Below are positions 25,820 to 34,342 of a stretch of DNA of 64,000 nt, in pieces; within the stretch, counting starts at the first letter, position 1, and the number at the start of each line of letters is the position of its first letter. Under the pieces are notes generated by a model. It saw nothing but the letters and a program-made list of their open reading frames with translations, had not been told where the DNA came from and made no database searches. The translations under genes were made by a program, and so were the position numbers. The DNA is taken from positions 372,001 to 436,000 of the forward strand of contig NZ_CALUYL010000001.1 of NCBI RefSeq assembly GCF_944324995.1, written 5' to 3'. The DNA is from an uncultured Mailhella sp. GTDB lineage: Bacteria; Desulfobacterota; Desulfovibrionia; Desulfovibrionales; Desulfovibrionaceae.

Positions 25820-26890
25820 ATGTCACGTCTCCCTCAACCGTTGGGCCGCACCGGGTCCGGGCGCATCCTTTTCTTCACCGGAGCCCGTCAGAACCGCTCC
25901 AGCCGCATCCTGCCGGTTTTTCTCCCTTTTCTCGGCTGTCCCGGGCACTGCGTGTACTGCGCGCAGGACAAGCAGACCGGTCACACGGACTCGGAAGGCC
26001 TGCGCGCCATTCTCGCCGAAGCCGCAAAAAACGCGGCCGATCTCCCTCCCTGCGGGCCGCAGGAGCGCCGCGAGCTGGCCTTTTACGGCGGAACCTTCAC
26101 GGCGCTGCCCGCTGCGGACCGCGCGTCCTGCTTTGAACTTCTCGACGCTCTGCGATGCGAAGGCCGCATCCGTCTCGCCCGCTGCTCCACCAGACCCGAC
26201 GCCCTTTCGCCCGCCGTGCTGGACGAACTTCTGCGCCACGGCGTGGATCTCGTGGAGCTCGGCATACAGAGCTTCGAGAGCGAGGCTCTCTCGCTCTCCC
26301 GCCGCGGCTACGACCGCAGCGCCGCCCTCGCCGGATGCCGGGCCGTAACGGACGCCGGACTCAGCCTCGGCATTCAGCTGCTTCCGGGCATGCCGGGCAG
26401 CACGCCCGACGTGTTTCTCGACGACGTGCGCACGGCGCTTTCCCTTTCGCCCGCCTGCCTCCGCTTCTATCCCTGCCTCGTGCCCGAAGGCACAACGCTG
26501 GCGCGCTGGTTCCGCGAAGGCCGCTTTGCGCCGTGGACCGTGGAACAGACCGTGCGCACCCTGGGCGAGGCGCTGAACATGGCCTGGCAGGCGCAGGTTC
26601 CGGTCATCCGGCTGTCGGTGGCGCCGGAGAGCGCCTTCGACGCCGCGCTGCTCGCCGGCCCGCGGCATCCGGCCCTCGGCGCGCTCATTCAGGCCGAAGC
26701 GCTGCTTCGCGCCGCCGAAAACGCCGTGAACGCCCTCGGCCGCGCGCCGGAAAGGCTTACGCTGCCGCAGTCATGTCAGGGCTTCATGTACGGCGATCGC
26801 GGAGCGCTCAAGCCGCGCTGGCAGGCTCTCGGCCTGGGGCCGGAACGCATTGCCTTTGCGCGCGACGCCTCGGCCGCCGAGCTCGTCTGA
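25820..26890 (+). CDS. radical SAM protein, ELP3-like
   Basis: 356 residues; start at 25820 after GAGG. The iron-sulfur motif CPGHCVYC (CX3CX2C) is close to the N-terminus in PVFLPFLGCPGHCVYCAQ, followed by ELAFYGGTFTALP (SAM-binding GGT) and VELGIQSFESEALSLSRRGYDR. This pattern fits the COG1243/ELP3-like radical SAM proteins without the acetyltransferase domain. Members may act in tRNA modification, but the reaction here is unknown. It is transcribed divergently from the HIT gene and is followed by topA with its own promoter. Confidence 0.85.
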   Translation: MSRLPQPLGRTGSGRILFFTGARQNRSSRILPVFLPFLGCPGHCVYCAQDKQTGHTDSEGLRAILAEAAKNAADLPPCGPQERRELAFYGGTFTALPAADRASCFELLDALRCEGRIRLARCSTRPDALSPAVLDELLRHGVDLVELGIQSFESEALSLSRRGYDRSAALAGCRAVTDAGLSLGIQLLPGMPGSTPDVFLDDVRTALSLSPACLRFYPCLVPEGTTLARWFREGRFAPWTVEQTVRTLGEALNMAWQAQVPVIRLSVAPESAFDAALLAGPRHPALGALIQAEALLRAAENAVNALGRAPERLTLPQSCQGFMYGDRGALKPRWQALGLGPERIAFARDASAAELV

Positions 26891-26975
26891 CACTTTTGCC
26901 GCGCAAAAAAAAACGCCGATCCCCCGAAAAAGCCCGCAGGAACGGGCCAAATGCGTCTTTTGCGCCGCGCGGGAC

Positions 26976-27003
26976 TTGACGCTCCCCCCTTTTAACGTAT
27001 GTT
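26976..27003 (+). promoter_or_regulatory. topA sigma-70 promoter
   Basis: TTGACG, 16-base spacer, TATGTT, giving a start about 45 bases before the topA ATG. Good consensus match, untested. Confidence 0.5.
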
Positions 27004-27059
27004 GCTTGACGACGGAGGAGGCTCGTCCTCTCTTTGAAATTCCTACTTGTGAGCGAAAT

Positions 27060-29375
27060 ATGGGCAAGGATCTGATTATCGTGGAATCACCGGCCAAGGT
27101 GAAGACCATCAAGAAATTTCTGGGAAACAAATACATGGTGCAGGCCAGCGTAGGTCACATACGCGATCTGCCCACCAGAGAAATCGGCGTGGATGAAGCC
27201 CACGACTTTGCCCCGCACTACGAAATCATCAAGGGCAAGGAAAAGGTGGTGCGCGATCTGCAGGAAGCGGCCTCCAAGGCCGACACCGTGTACCTTGCGC
27301 CCGACCCGGACCGCGAAGGGGAAGCCATTGCCTGGCACATCGCCGAGGTCATCAAGAACAAGGCGAAGAACATCAAGCGCATTCAGTTCAACGAAATCAC
27401 GGCCCGCGCCGTGAAGAACGCCCTGGAACATCCGCACGACATCAATCCCAATCTCTTCGACGCCCAGCAGGCCCGCCGCGTGCTCGACCGTCTCGTGGGC
27501 TACAAGATTTCGCCGCTGCTGTGGAAAACCGTGAAGCGCGGCATTTCCGCCGGACGAGTGCAGTCGGTGGCGCTGCGCCTCATCGTGGAACGCGAAGAGG
27601 AACGGCTCGCCTTCGTGCCCGAAGAATTCTGGACCTTCCGCGCGCTGCTTGCCGGAGCCACGCCCCCGCCGTTCAAGGCGGAGCTTGCCAAGATTGAAAC
27701 GAACTTCGCCAAAAAGCTGAAGGAACTTTCCGGCTCCGACGAAAGCAAGGAAAAAAGCGCGCGCAAAATTCTCATCGCCAGCAAGGCCGCGGCCGACGCC
27801 CTCGAACAGGCCATGGCCGGTCAGCCCTTCGTGGTGACGCAGGTGGAGGAAAAGGAACGCTCGCGCAATCCGCTGCCGCCCTTCACCACGTCCACGCTCC
27901 AGCAGACGGCCAACCAGCGCATCGGCTTCACCTCCAAGCGCACCATGGCCACGGCGCAGCGGCTCTACGAAGGCATCGAGCTCGGCGAACGCGGCACCAC
28001 GGCCCTCATCACCTACATGCGAACCGACTCCGTGCGCATTGCCGAAGAGGCGAAGAAAAGCGCCGCCGACTACATCGAACAACGCTTCGGCAAGGACTAC
28101 ATGGCTCCCGGCGGCAAGGGCCGCTCCTTCAAGGGCAAGACCTCCGCGCAGGACGCCCACGAAGCCATCCGCCCCGTGGACATCACGCTGACGCCCCAGG
28201 ACGTGAAGGAATTTCTCTCCTCCGATCAGTACCGCCTGTACAATCTCATCTGGTGCCGCTTCGTGGCCTCGCAGATGGCCGCGGCCACCTATCACGACAC
28301 CGCCGTCAGCCTGACCTGCGGCCCGGGCCTGTGGAAGGCCAAGGGCGAACGCCTGCTCTTCCCCGGCTTCCTTGCGGTGATGCCGCGCTCCACCGAGGAA
28401 GAGGAAGCCGCGCTTCCGGCCCTGCGCGAAGGCGAAACCGTCACGCTCCAGAAGCTCGAAAAGGAACAGAAATTCACGCAGCCCGCCCCGCGCTACACCG
28501 AAGCCTCGCTGGTGCGCGAACTGGAAGAACGCGGCATAGGCCGCCCCTCCACCTACGCGACCATCATTTCCACCATTGAGGACCGCGAGTACGTCCGTCT
28601 GGAAGACAAGCACTTCGCCCCCACGGATCTCGGCAAGGTGGTGTGCTCGCAGCTGCGCGACCACTTCGCCAAGCTCATGGACGTGGGCTTCACCGCCGAG
28701 ATGGAAAACAATCTCGACAAGGTGGCCGACGGCGAACTCGGCTGGGTGGATCTCATGAAGGGCTTTTCCAAGGACTTCAATCCCACGCTGGAAGCGGCCG
28801 CCAAGAACATGGCCCCCGTCAAGGGCGGCCTCACCACCGACGTGCCCTGCCCGGAATGCGGCAAGCCGCTGGTGGTGAAGTTCGGCAAGAGCGGCGAATT
28901 TCTGGCCTGCACGGGCTACCCCGAATGCCGCTACACCACCAACTTCACCCGCGATGAAAAGGGACGCATCATTCCGCAGGAACGCCCGAAGGAAGAACAC
29001 AAGAAGATGGGCGTCTGCCCCAAGTGCGGCGGCGACGTGATTCTCAAGCAGTCGCGCACGGGCAGCCGCTTCCTGAGCTGCTCGCGCTACCCCGAATGCG
29101 ACTACGCTGCGCCCTTCTCCACCGGCGTGGCATGCCCCAAATGCGGCAAGGGCATGCTGGTGGAAAAGAGCTCCCGCAAGGGCAAGCTGTTCTATTCCTG
29201 CGACCAGTACCCCAACTGCGACTACGCCGTGTGGGACTGGCCCGTGGCCGAACCCTGCCCCGAGTGCCATTCTCCCATTCTGGTCATCAAGACCACCCGC
29301 GCCCGCGGCCGTCATCTGGCCTGCCCCAATCCCAAGTGCCGGTACACCAGAGAGCTCGACGAGAATCAGAACTGA
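27060..29375 (+). CDS. topA: DNA topoisomerase I
   Basis: Relaxes negative supercoils by single-strand passage. 771 residues from the ATG at 27060 (MGKDLIIVESPAKVKTIKKFLG, the start of the TOPRIM domain). The TOPRIM metal-binding acidic triad is in PDPDREGEAIAWH. The catalytic tyrosine is in ITYMRTDSVR (Tyr319, the same number as in E. coli). Four C-terminal zinc ribbons of four Cys each span about 595-765. Only GAG-like sequence precedes the ATG. The frame is open further upstream, but TOPRIM begins here. A strong terminator follows. Confidence 0.97.
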   Translation: MGKDLIIVESPAKVKTIKKFLGNKYMVQASVGHIRDLPTREIGVDEAHDFAPHYEIIKGKEKVVRDLQEAASKADTVYLAPDPDREGEAIAWHIAEVIKNKAKNIKRIQFNEITARAVKNALEHPHDINPNLFDAQQARRVLDRLVGYKISPLLWKTVKRGISAGRVQSVALRLIVEREEERLAFVPEEFWTFRALLAGATPPPFKAELAKIETNFAKKLKELSGSDESKEKSARKILIASKAAADALEQAMAGQPFVVTQVEEKERSRNPLPPFTTSTLQQTANQRIGFTSKRTMATAQRLYEGIELGERGTTALITYMRTDSVRIAEEAKKSAADYIEQRFGKDYMAPGGKGRSFKGKTSAQDAHEAIRPVDITLTPQDVKEFLSSDQYRLYNLIWCRFVASQMAAATYHDTAVSLTCGPGLWKAKGERLLFPGFLAVMPRSTEEEEAALPALREGETVTLQKLEKEQKFTQPAPRYTEASLVRELEERGIGRPSTYATIISTIEDREYVRLEDKHFAPTDLGKVVCSQLRDHFAKLMDVGFTAEMENNLDKVADGELGWVDLMKGFSKDFNPTLEAAAKNMAPVKGGLTTDVPCPECGKPLVVKFGKSGEFLACTGYPECRYTTNFTRDEKGRIIPQERPKEEHKKMGVCPKCGGDVILKQSRTGSRFLSCSRYPECDYAAPFSTGVACPKCGKGMLVEKSSRKGKLFYSCDQYPNCDYAVWDWPVAEPCPECHSPILVIKTTRARGRHLACPNPKCRYTRELDENQN

Positions 29376-29396
29376 TTCCGCCTTCCCGCAAATCTC

Positions 29397-29439
29397 CGGG
29401 GGAAGCGCCCTTCAAAGGCGCTTCCCCTTTCTTTTTTTT
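29397..29439 (+). terminator. topA terminator
   Basis: Stem GGGGAAGCGCC / GGCGCTTCCCC with a seven-base loop, followed by T-rich sequence; about 25 bases after the stop. Confidence 0.9.
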
Positions 29440-29668
29440 CAGAGAGGCGAAACAGGCCTCCGCCTTTTCCAGAAGCGAGAAGCAAAAACGCCGAGGCGTC
29501 TCTCCGACGCACCGTCCCTTTTTTGTTCCGGGAGCTCCGCACGGGCAAAAAACGTTGCGACGCACCATTTTTCCTCCTTTCGGCCGATATTTTTTTGTTC
29601 TCAACCGGTATGTTAGGCCGGAACAAACGGCACAAAAAAGAACTCATTCAGAGCATTTTCAGCATCAC

Positions 29669-29709
29669 GACTATTTCAATAGTCCGAAATAATATCGAAA
29701 AATATTTCG
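29669..29709. promoter_or_regulatory. paired dyads upstream of the ggt promoter, possible activator sites
   Basis: Two adjacent inverted repeats: GACTAT-TTCA-ATAGTC (29669-29684) and CGAAA-AATA-TTTCG (29696-29709), in an AT-rich tract. The second abuts the -24 element of the sigma-54 promoter, so it could act as an activator or repressor site. No regulator can be named. Confidence 0.4.
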
Positions 29710-29725
29710 GCACAAAACTTGCATA
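29706..29725 (+). promoter_or_regulatory. sigma-54 promoter of ggt
   Basis: CGGCACA-AAAC-TTGCAT gives the invariant GG-N10-GC (GG at 29709-29710, GC at 29721-29722) of sigma-54 promoters. It lies about 60 bases before the ggt ATG. Matches consensus TGGCACG-N4-TTGC except for two positions. Confidence 0.65.
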
Positions 29726-29780
29726 CGTTCATGCGATACTCTTGGACAATGTTCCGTAATTTTTTACTCTAGGAGCACGC

Positions 29781-31526
29781 ATGAACCTTTTCTTCAAACG
29801 GGCGGCAGTGTTCGGAGCCGCGGCGCTCTGCGCCGTGCTCTGCGCCCCCCGCAACGGAGCCGCAGCCATGGAAAGCTCTTCCTACTGTGCCACCATTTCC
29901 CAGAGCACCAATCCTCTGGCCACGCGCGGCATGGTGACTTCCCCCAACTATCTGGCCACGCAGGCCGGTCTCGACGTGCTGCGCCGCGGCGGCAACGCCG
30001 TGGACGCCGCCGTGGCCACGGCCGTCACGCTGGCGGTGGTCTATCCGCAGATGTGTACCCCCGGAGGCGACAACTTCTGGCTCATCTACAACGCCAAAAC
30101 CGGCGAACTGCGCGGCCTGAACGCCAGCGGGCGCGCAGGGGCAAAGGCCACCATCGACTTCTACGCTTCAAAAGGACTCAAAAGCATTCCCTCCCGCGGC
30201 TACCTCGCGGCCAACACCGTGCCCGGCGCGGTTTCCGGCTGGGACGAGGCCTATCGCTACAGCCAGTCCGCCCTCAAGACGACCATGCCCTGGAAGGAGC
30301 TCTTCGCCTCGGCCATCGCCTACGCCAGAGACGGCTTTCCGGTGAGCACCTCCCTTTCCTACTGGAGCGCCGTCAACGCCGATCCCGACGACAAGGTGTT
30401 CCGCGATCTCCAGCGCTTCCCCGAATTTGCCCGCGTGTTCATGAAGGACGGCAAGCCCCTCGTCACGGGCGACATGTTCCGTCAGCCCGATCTCGCCGCC
30501 ACGCTGACCGCCATTGCGGAAAAGGGCGCTTCCGAATTCTACAGGGGCGACATCGCCAAGCGCATCGTGGCCGATCTGGAAAAGAACGGCGGCATGCTCT
30601 CGCTCAAGGACTTTGCCGATCACAAGGCGGACTGGGTGGAGCCCATCCGAGTGAACTACCGCGGCCTTGCCGCCTGCAACCTTCCGCCGAACACCCAGGG
30701 CATGGCGTCCCTGGAAATTCTGAACATCCTGAACAACTTCGACGTGAAGGCCATGGGCGAAGGCAGCGCCGACTACTACCACGCCATCATCGAAGCCACC
30801 AAGGAAGCCTTCGCCGACCGCGACGCCTACCTTTCCGATCCGGCCTTCGTGTCCATTCCGCTGGATCGCCTTCTCTCCGAAGATCACGGCAAAAAGCAGG
30901 CCGCGCGCATCGACATGAAGAAGGCCGCCGGTCCCAAGGCGCCCCTCGATCCCAAGGGCGACACCATCTGGCTCGGCGTGGTGGACAAGGACGGCAACGC
31001 CGTTTCCCTCATCCAGAGCATCTATCACGACTTCGGCTCCGGCATCGTGGCGGAAGGCACGGGCGTGCTGCTCCAGAACCGCGGCAGCTTCTTCTCCCTT
31101 GATCCGAAGCACGTGAACCATCTGGAACCCGGAAAGCGCACCATGCACACGCTGAACCCCGCCATGCTGCTCAAGGACGGCAAGCCCTACCTCGTGTACG
31201 GCACCATGGGCGGCGAAGGTCAGCCGCAGACGCAGGCCGCCATCGTGACCCGCGTGGTGGACTTCGGCATGTCGCCGCAGGAAGCCATCACCGCCCCCCG
31301 CTGGCTCTACGGCCGCACCTGGGGCGCGGCGTCCAACGACGTGAAGCTTGAAGGACGCATTCCCGCTTCCGTGGTCGAGGAGCTCAAAAAGCGCGGCCAT
31401 CCCATCAAGGTGGTCGAAGACTTCACCGACACCATGGGACACGCGGGCGCCATTCTCGTGCGGGACAACGGCGTGCTCCAGGGCGCCACCGATCCGCGCG
31501 GCGACGGCCTCGCCGCCGGCTTCTGA
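29781..31526 (+). CDS. ggt: gamma-glutamyltransferase, exported
   Basis: Periplasmic enzyme that cleaves gamma-glutamyl bonds of glutathione and glutamine. 581 residues; TAGGAG precedes the ATG. An N-terminal signal peptide (about 1-29) is followed by the large-subunit domain (GLDVLRRGGNAVDAAVATA, PGAVSGWDEA). The proenzyme is cut autocatalytically before Thr395 in DTIWLGVVDKDGNAVS, which becomes the nucleophile of the small subunit; the later TMGGEGQPQTQ block is conserved. The candidate sigma-54 promoter suggests expression under nitrogen or sulfur control. Bidirectional terminator follows. Confidence 0.95.
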   Translation: MNLFFKRAAVFGAAALCAVLCAPRNGAAAMESSSYCATISQSTNPLATRGMVTSPNYLATQAGLDVLRRGGNAVDAAVATAVTLAVVYPQMCTPGGDNFWLIYNAKTGELRGLNASGRAGAKATIDFYASKGLKSIPSRGYLAANTVPGAVSGWDEAYRYSQSALKTTMPWKELFASAIAYARDGFPVSTSLSYWSAVNADPDDKVFRDLQRFPEFARVFMKDGKPLVTGDMFRQPDLAATLTAIAEKGASEFYRGDIAKRIVADLEKNGGMLSLKDFADHKADWVEPIRVNYRGLAACNLPPNTQGMASLEILNILNNFDVKAMGEGSADYYHAIIEATKEAFADRDAYLSDPAFVSIPLDRLLSEDHGKKQAARIDMKKAAGPKAPLDPKGDTIWLGVVDKDGNAVSLIQSIYHDFGSGIVAEGTGVLLQNRGSFFSLDPKHVNHLEPGKRTMHTLNPAMLLKDGKPYLVYGTMGGEGQPQTQAAIVTRVVDFGMSPQEAITAPRWLYGRTWGAASNDVKLEGRIPASVVEELKKRGHPIKVVEDFTDTMGHAGAILVRDNGVLQGATDPRGDGLAAGF

Positions 31527-31626
31527 TCCGGCTCTCAGCAAAACAGCGCGGCCGAAGCGCCCCAAACGCCCCGGCCGCGCGCCCTTCCGATATTCCGAAC
31601 ATCTCTTCTTCCGACAGACAGACGAC

Positions 31627-31669
31627 AAAAAGCCGTGAACATGCTCCCTGAGCACGCTCACGGCTTTTT
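31627..31669. terminator. bidirectional terminator between ggt and the convergent unknown gene
   Basis: AAAAAGCCGTGA / TCACGGCTTTTT (31627-31638 and 31658-31669) works on both strands: it closes ggt and the minus-strand gene at 31689. Confidence 0.85.
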
Positions 31670-31688
31670 CAAACGAGTCGGGGCCCGG

Positions 31689-32150
31689 CTACAGATCCAC
31701 GGTGCCTTCCGGGCGCTCGGGCGCACGCTTCGGCTTCAGCCCTTCCACGGCGTCGCCGAGCTCGCGCATGGCCTTGCCCATCTGACGCCCGAGGCTCTCG
31801 CCGAGCGCCGCCGCTCCGTCGCGGGCGTCGTCCCAGGCGCGGGACACGCGATCCCGCGTGCGATCCGCTTCCAGCATCTCAAGCGTGCGGGGGCCTATGC
31901 CGCTCAGCTTTCTGCCGAGCTCTTCCAGACGACCTCTGGTCACGCGCCCGTCCACAAAGGCCTCGCGCAGCAGCGGCAGCACCTTTTCCCGATAGTCCGA
32001 AGCCGAAAAAAGCTCCCGAAGCTCCACAAGACCGCCGTATTCCGCAGGACTGATTTCCGCTTCCTTCCAGGCCTTGTGGTCCATGTACTGACTGGCGAAC
32101 AGAAACACGCACGCCGCCGCCAGCACGACGATGATCAGATTTCTTATCAT
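31689..32150 (-). CDS. membrane-anchored protein of unknown function
   Basis: 153 residues; GAGGAGG precedes the ATG. One N-terminal membrane helix (about 4-20, IRNLIIVVLAAACVFLFA) with a soluble helical region beyond it, rich in Arg, Glu and Leu (ELRELFSASDYREKVLPLLREAFVDGRVTRGRLEELGRKL). The C-terminus is charged and Pro-containing. I recognise no family. It follows sfsA by 58 bases on the same strand and probably shares its transcript. Function unknown. Confidence 0.75.
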   Translation of the reverse strand: MIRNLIIVVLAAACVFLFASQYMDHKAWKEAEISPAEYGGLVELRELFSASDYREKVLPLLREAFVDGRVTRGRLEELGRKLSGIGPRTLEMLEADRTRDRVSRAWDDARDGAAALGESLGRQMGKAMRELGDAVEGLKPKRAPERPEGTVDL

Positions 32151-32208
32151 GGCATACCTCCTCGGCAGACCGTTGAACGCCTCTTTGCGCTGAGCGCCGC
32201 CCCTTTGA

Positions 32209-32931
32209 CTACGCCCCGCGATACTTCAGCATGCCGCCGTAATACACGCCGTCCTCCCGCACGTGAAACACCGTGGGATACACTTCCACGCCGGCGCGGA
32301 CGGCTTCGGAGAGCGCCGCGGCATAGTCGGGATCCACGTAGTCGGCCGCGTCGAAACAGCGCCCGTCCGGCCGCTGAATCACGTACAGCATGGCGGCCCT
32401 TCCGCCCTCCGCCGCCAGACGCATGAGCGTGTGCAGATGCTTGGTTCCCCGGGCCGTCACCGCGTCGGGAAACGCGGCCACCTCGTCTTCCACCAGCGTC
32501 ACGTTCTTGCACTCCACCCACAGCGGCGGAAGATCGGGCCCCGTGAGCAGACCGTCGAGCCGGCTCTCTCCGTTCACGGCCTCGCGCCGCAGGTTCGTGT
32601 ATCCTTCGGCCCACGAAAGCAGCCCGGCGTGAAACATCGCTTCCAGCAGCCTGTTGGGCACGGAGGTGTTCACCCCCGCCCAGAAAAAACCGTCGCCGCA
32701 GGGCTGCCCCAGCGCCTCCACGGTCCATTTCAGCCTGCGCGCCGGATTCGTCGCCGGAGACAGCAGCACCGGCATGCCCGGACGCAGCAGACCGAGCATG
32801 GTGCCGGTATTGTTGGTGTGCGCCACAACTTCCTGACCGTCGAGCCTTGCAAGAACAAAAAAACGCTTTTCCCTGCGGACGAAACGACCGATGCGGCACC
32901 CTTCGGGATATGTCAGAAGACGCGTTTCCAT
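32209..32931 (-). CDS. sfsA: DNA-binding/nuclease-like protein SfsA
   Basis: 240 residues from the ATG at 32931 ([18 protein letters not shown]), after AAGGAAA. SfsA-family stretches are visible: the N-terminal OB-like part with [27 protein letters not shown], and the nuclease-like part with [34 protein letters not shown] (the Glu/Lys of a PD-(D/E)xK-type fold). The E. coli protein was named for stimulating sugar fermentation; the true role is unsettled. An upstream in-frame extension lacks family resemblance. Confidence 0.93.
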   Translation of the reverse strand: METRLLTYPEGCRIGRFVRREKRFFVLARLDGQEVVAHTNNTGTMLGLLRPGMPVLLSPATNPARRLKWTVEALGQPCGDGFFWAGVNTSVPNRLLEAMFHAGLLSWAEGYTNLRREAVNGESRLDGLLTGPDLPPLWVECKNVTLVEDEVAAFPDAVTARGTKHLHTLMRLAAEGGRAAMLYVIQRPDGRCFDAADYVDPDYAAALSEAVRAGVEVYPTVFHVREDGVYYGGMLKYRGA

Positions 32932-33067
32932 GTCGCTTGTTTCCTTTTTTTCTTGCGCGCGGCCCCTGCCGCAACGCAGCGTCCGCAGTTTTGAAGAGCC
33001 CCGCGACGGCAAAGCATCAAAATCTCCGCAACGGACTGCGGCAATGCCTTTCCCGGGCAAACATCAA

Positions 33068-33096
33068 TTTACATGCCCCCGTGAAGTTGATAGACT
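33068..33096 (+). promoter_or_regulatory. sigma-70 promoter of the aminotransferase gene
   Basis: TTTACA, 17-base spacer, TAGACT, about 55 bases before the ATG at 33149. Confidence 0.45.
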
Positions 33097-33148
33097 TTAC
33101 CGTGACCGTCAGGCCTTTTATCGCTCATATCAAACAGGAAGCGCAACC

Positions 33149-34318
33149 ATGAACTTTGCCGACAGAATGAAAAAGATCAAGCCCTCCGCCACCCTTGCCA
33201 TCAATGCCAAGGCCCTCGAACTGAAGGCCCGCGGCATCGCCGTCACCAGTCTGGCCGTGGGCGAACCCGATGCTCCCACCCCGCATCACATCTGCGAGGC
33301 AGCCAAAAAGGCCATCGACGAAAACTTCACCAAATATACCCCCGTCAACGGCATCATGGAAGTCCGCAACGCGGTCTGCCATTATTTTCAGCGTCAGTAC
33401 AACGTCTCGGCCAGGCCTGAAAACGTCATTCTCACCACCGGCGGCAAGCAGTCTCTGGCCAACACGCTCCTCGCCATGCTCAACGACGGCGACGACGTGC
33501 TCCTGCCCTGCCCCTACTGGACCAGCTACCCCGACCTCATCCGTCTTGCGGGCGGCAATCCCGTGCTCGTGAAGGCCGACTCCTCCCGCGGCTTCCGCAT
33601 CGATCCTTCCGATCTCGAAAAGGCCCTCACCCCCAGAACCCGCATGATGATCCTGAACTCGCCCTCCAATCCCACGGGCGTGGCCTACACCCAGGAAGAA
33701 CTCGACGCGCTCGTCAAGTGGTGCTTCGATCACGACGTTTTCGTGCTGGCCGATGAAATGTATGAACAGCTCGTGTACGACGGCAAACCCGTGAGCGCCT
33801 CGCACTGGTGGGAAAAGTTCCCTGAAAAGATCGCCATCCTGAACGGCCTGTCCAAGGCGTTTTCCATGCCCGGCTGGCGCGTGGGCTACACGCTCGCCCA
33901 TGAGGATCTCATCAAGCAGTGCTCCAAGCTGCAGGGCCAGATGACCTCGCACATGTGCTCCATCGCCCAGAAGGCCGCCGTGGCCGCTCTGGACGGCCCC
34001 TACGACTGCGTGGAGGAAATGCGGCAATCCTTCCTGCGCCGCCGCGATCTCGCCATGGCCGAAATTTCCACCTGGCCCGGCGTGGTGTGCCACCGCCCCG
34101 GAGGCGCGTTCTACCTGTTCCCCGACGTGAGCGCCCTGTTCACGCCCCAGATGCCGAACGGCGAAGCCGTGTGCTCCATGCTGCTGGAAAAGGCCCGCGT
34201 GGCCTGCGTTCCCGGCGAAGCCTTCGGCGATCCGCACTGCATCCGCCTTTCCTACGCCGTTTCCGACGATATCCTCATGGATGCGCTGCGTCGCATAAAG
34301 GATGCCCTCTACAACTAA
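33149..34318 (+). CDS. aspartate aminotransferase-type class I PLP enzyme
   Basis: 389 residues from the ATG at 33149 (MNFADRMKKIKPSATLAINAKA); CAGGA upstream. The fold-type I signatures are SLAVGEPDAPTP, NSPSNPTGVAYT, DEMYEQLVYDG and the PLP lysine in GLSKAFSMPGWRVGY (Lys236); Arg for the alpha-carboxylate lies near the C-terminus. The group is aspartate aminotransferase 1b (AspC/Aat), which often also acts on prephenate or aromatic substrates. pgi follows after 24 bases. Substrate range not readable. Confidence 0.92.
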   Translation: MNFADRMKKIKPSATLAINAKALELKARGIAVTSLAVGEPDAPTPHHICEAAKKAIDENFTKYTPVNGIMEVRNAVCHYFQRQYNVSARPENVILTTGGKQSLANTLLAMLNDGDDVLLPCPYWTSYPDLIRLAGGNPVLVKADSSRGFRIDPSDLEKALTPRTRMMILNSPSNPTGVAYTQEELDALVKWCFDHDVFVLADEMYEQLVYDGKPVSASHWWEKFPEKIAILNGLSKAFSMPGWRVGYTLAHEDLIKQCSKLQGQMTSHMCSIAQKAAVAALDGPYDCVEEMRQSFLRRRDLAMAEISTWPGVVCHRPGGAFYLFPDVSALFTPQMPNGEAVCSMLLEKARVACVPGEAFGDPHCIRLSYAVSDDILMDALRRIKDALYN

Positions 34319-34342
34319 ACCTCTTTACCGGATGGTGCGTTT

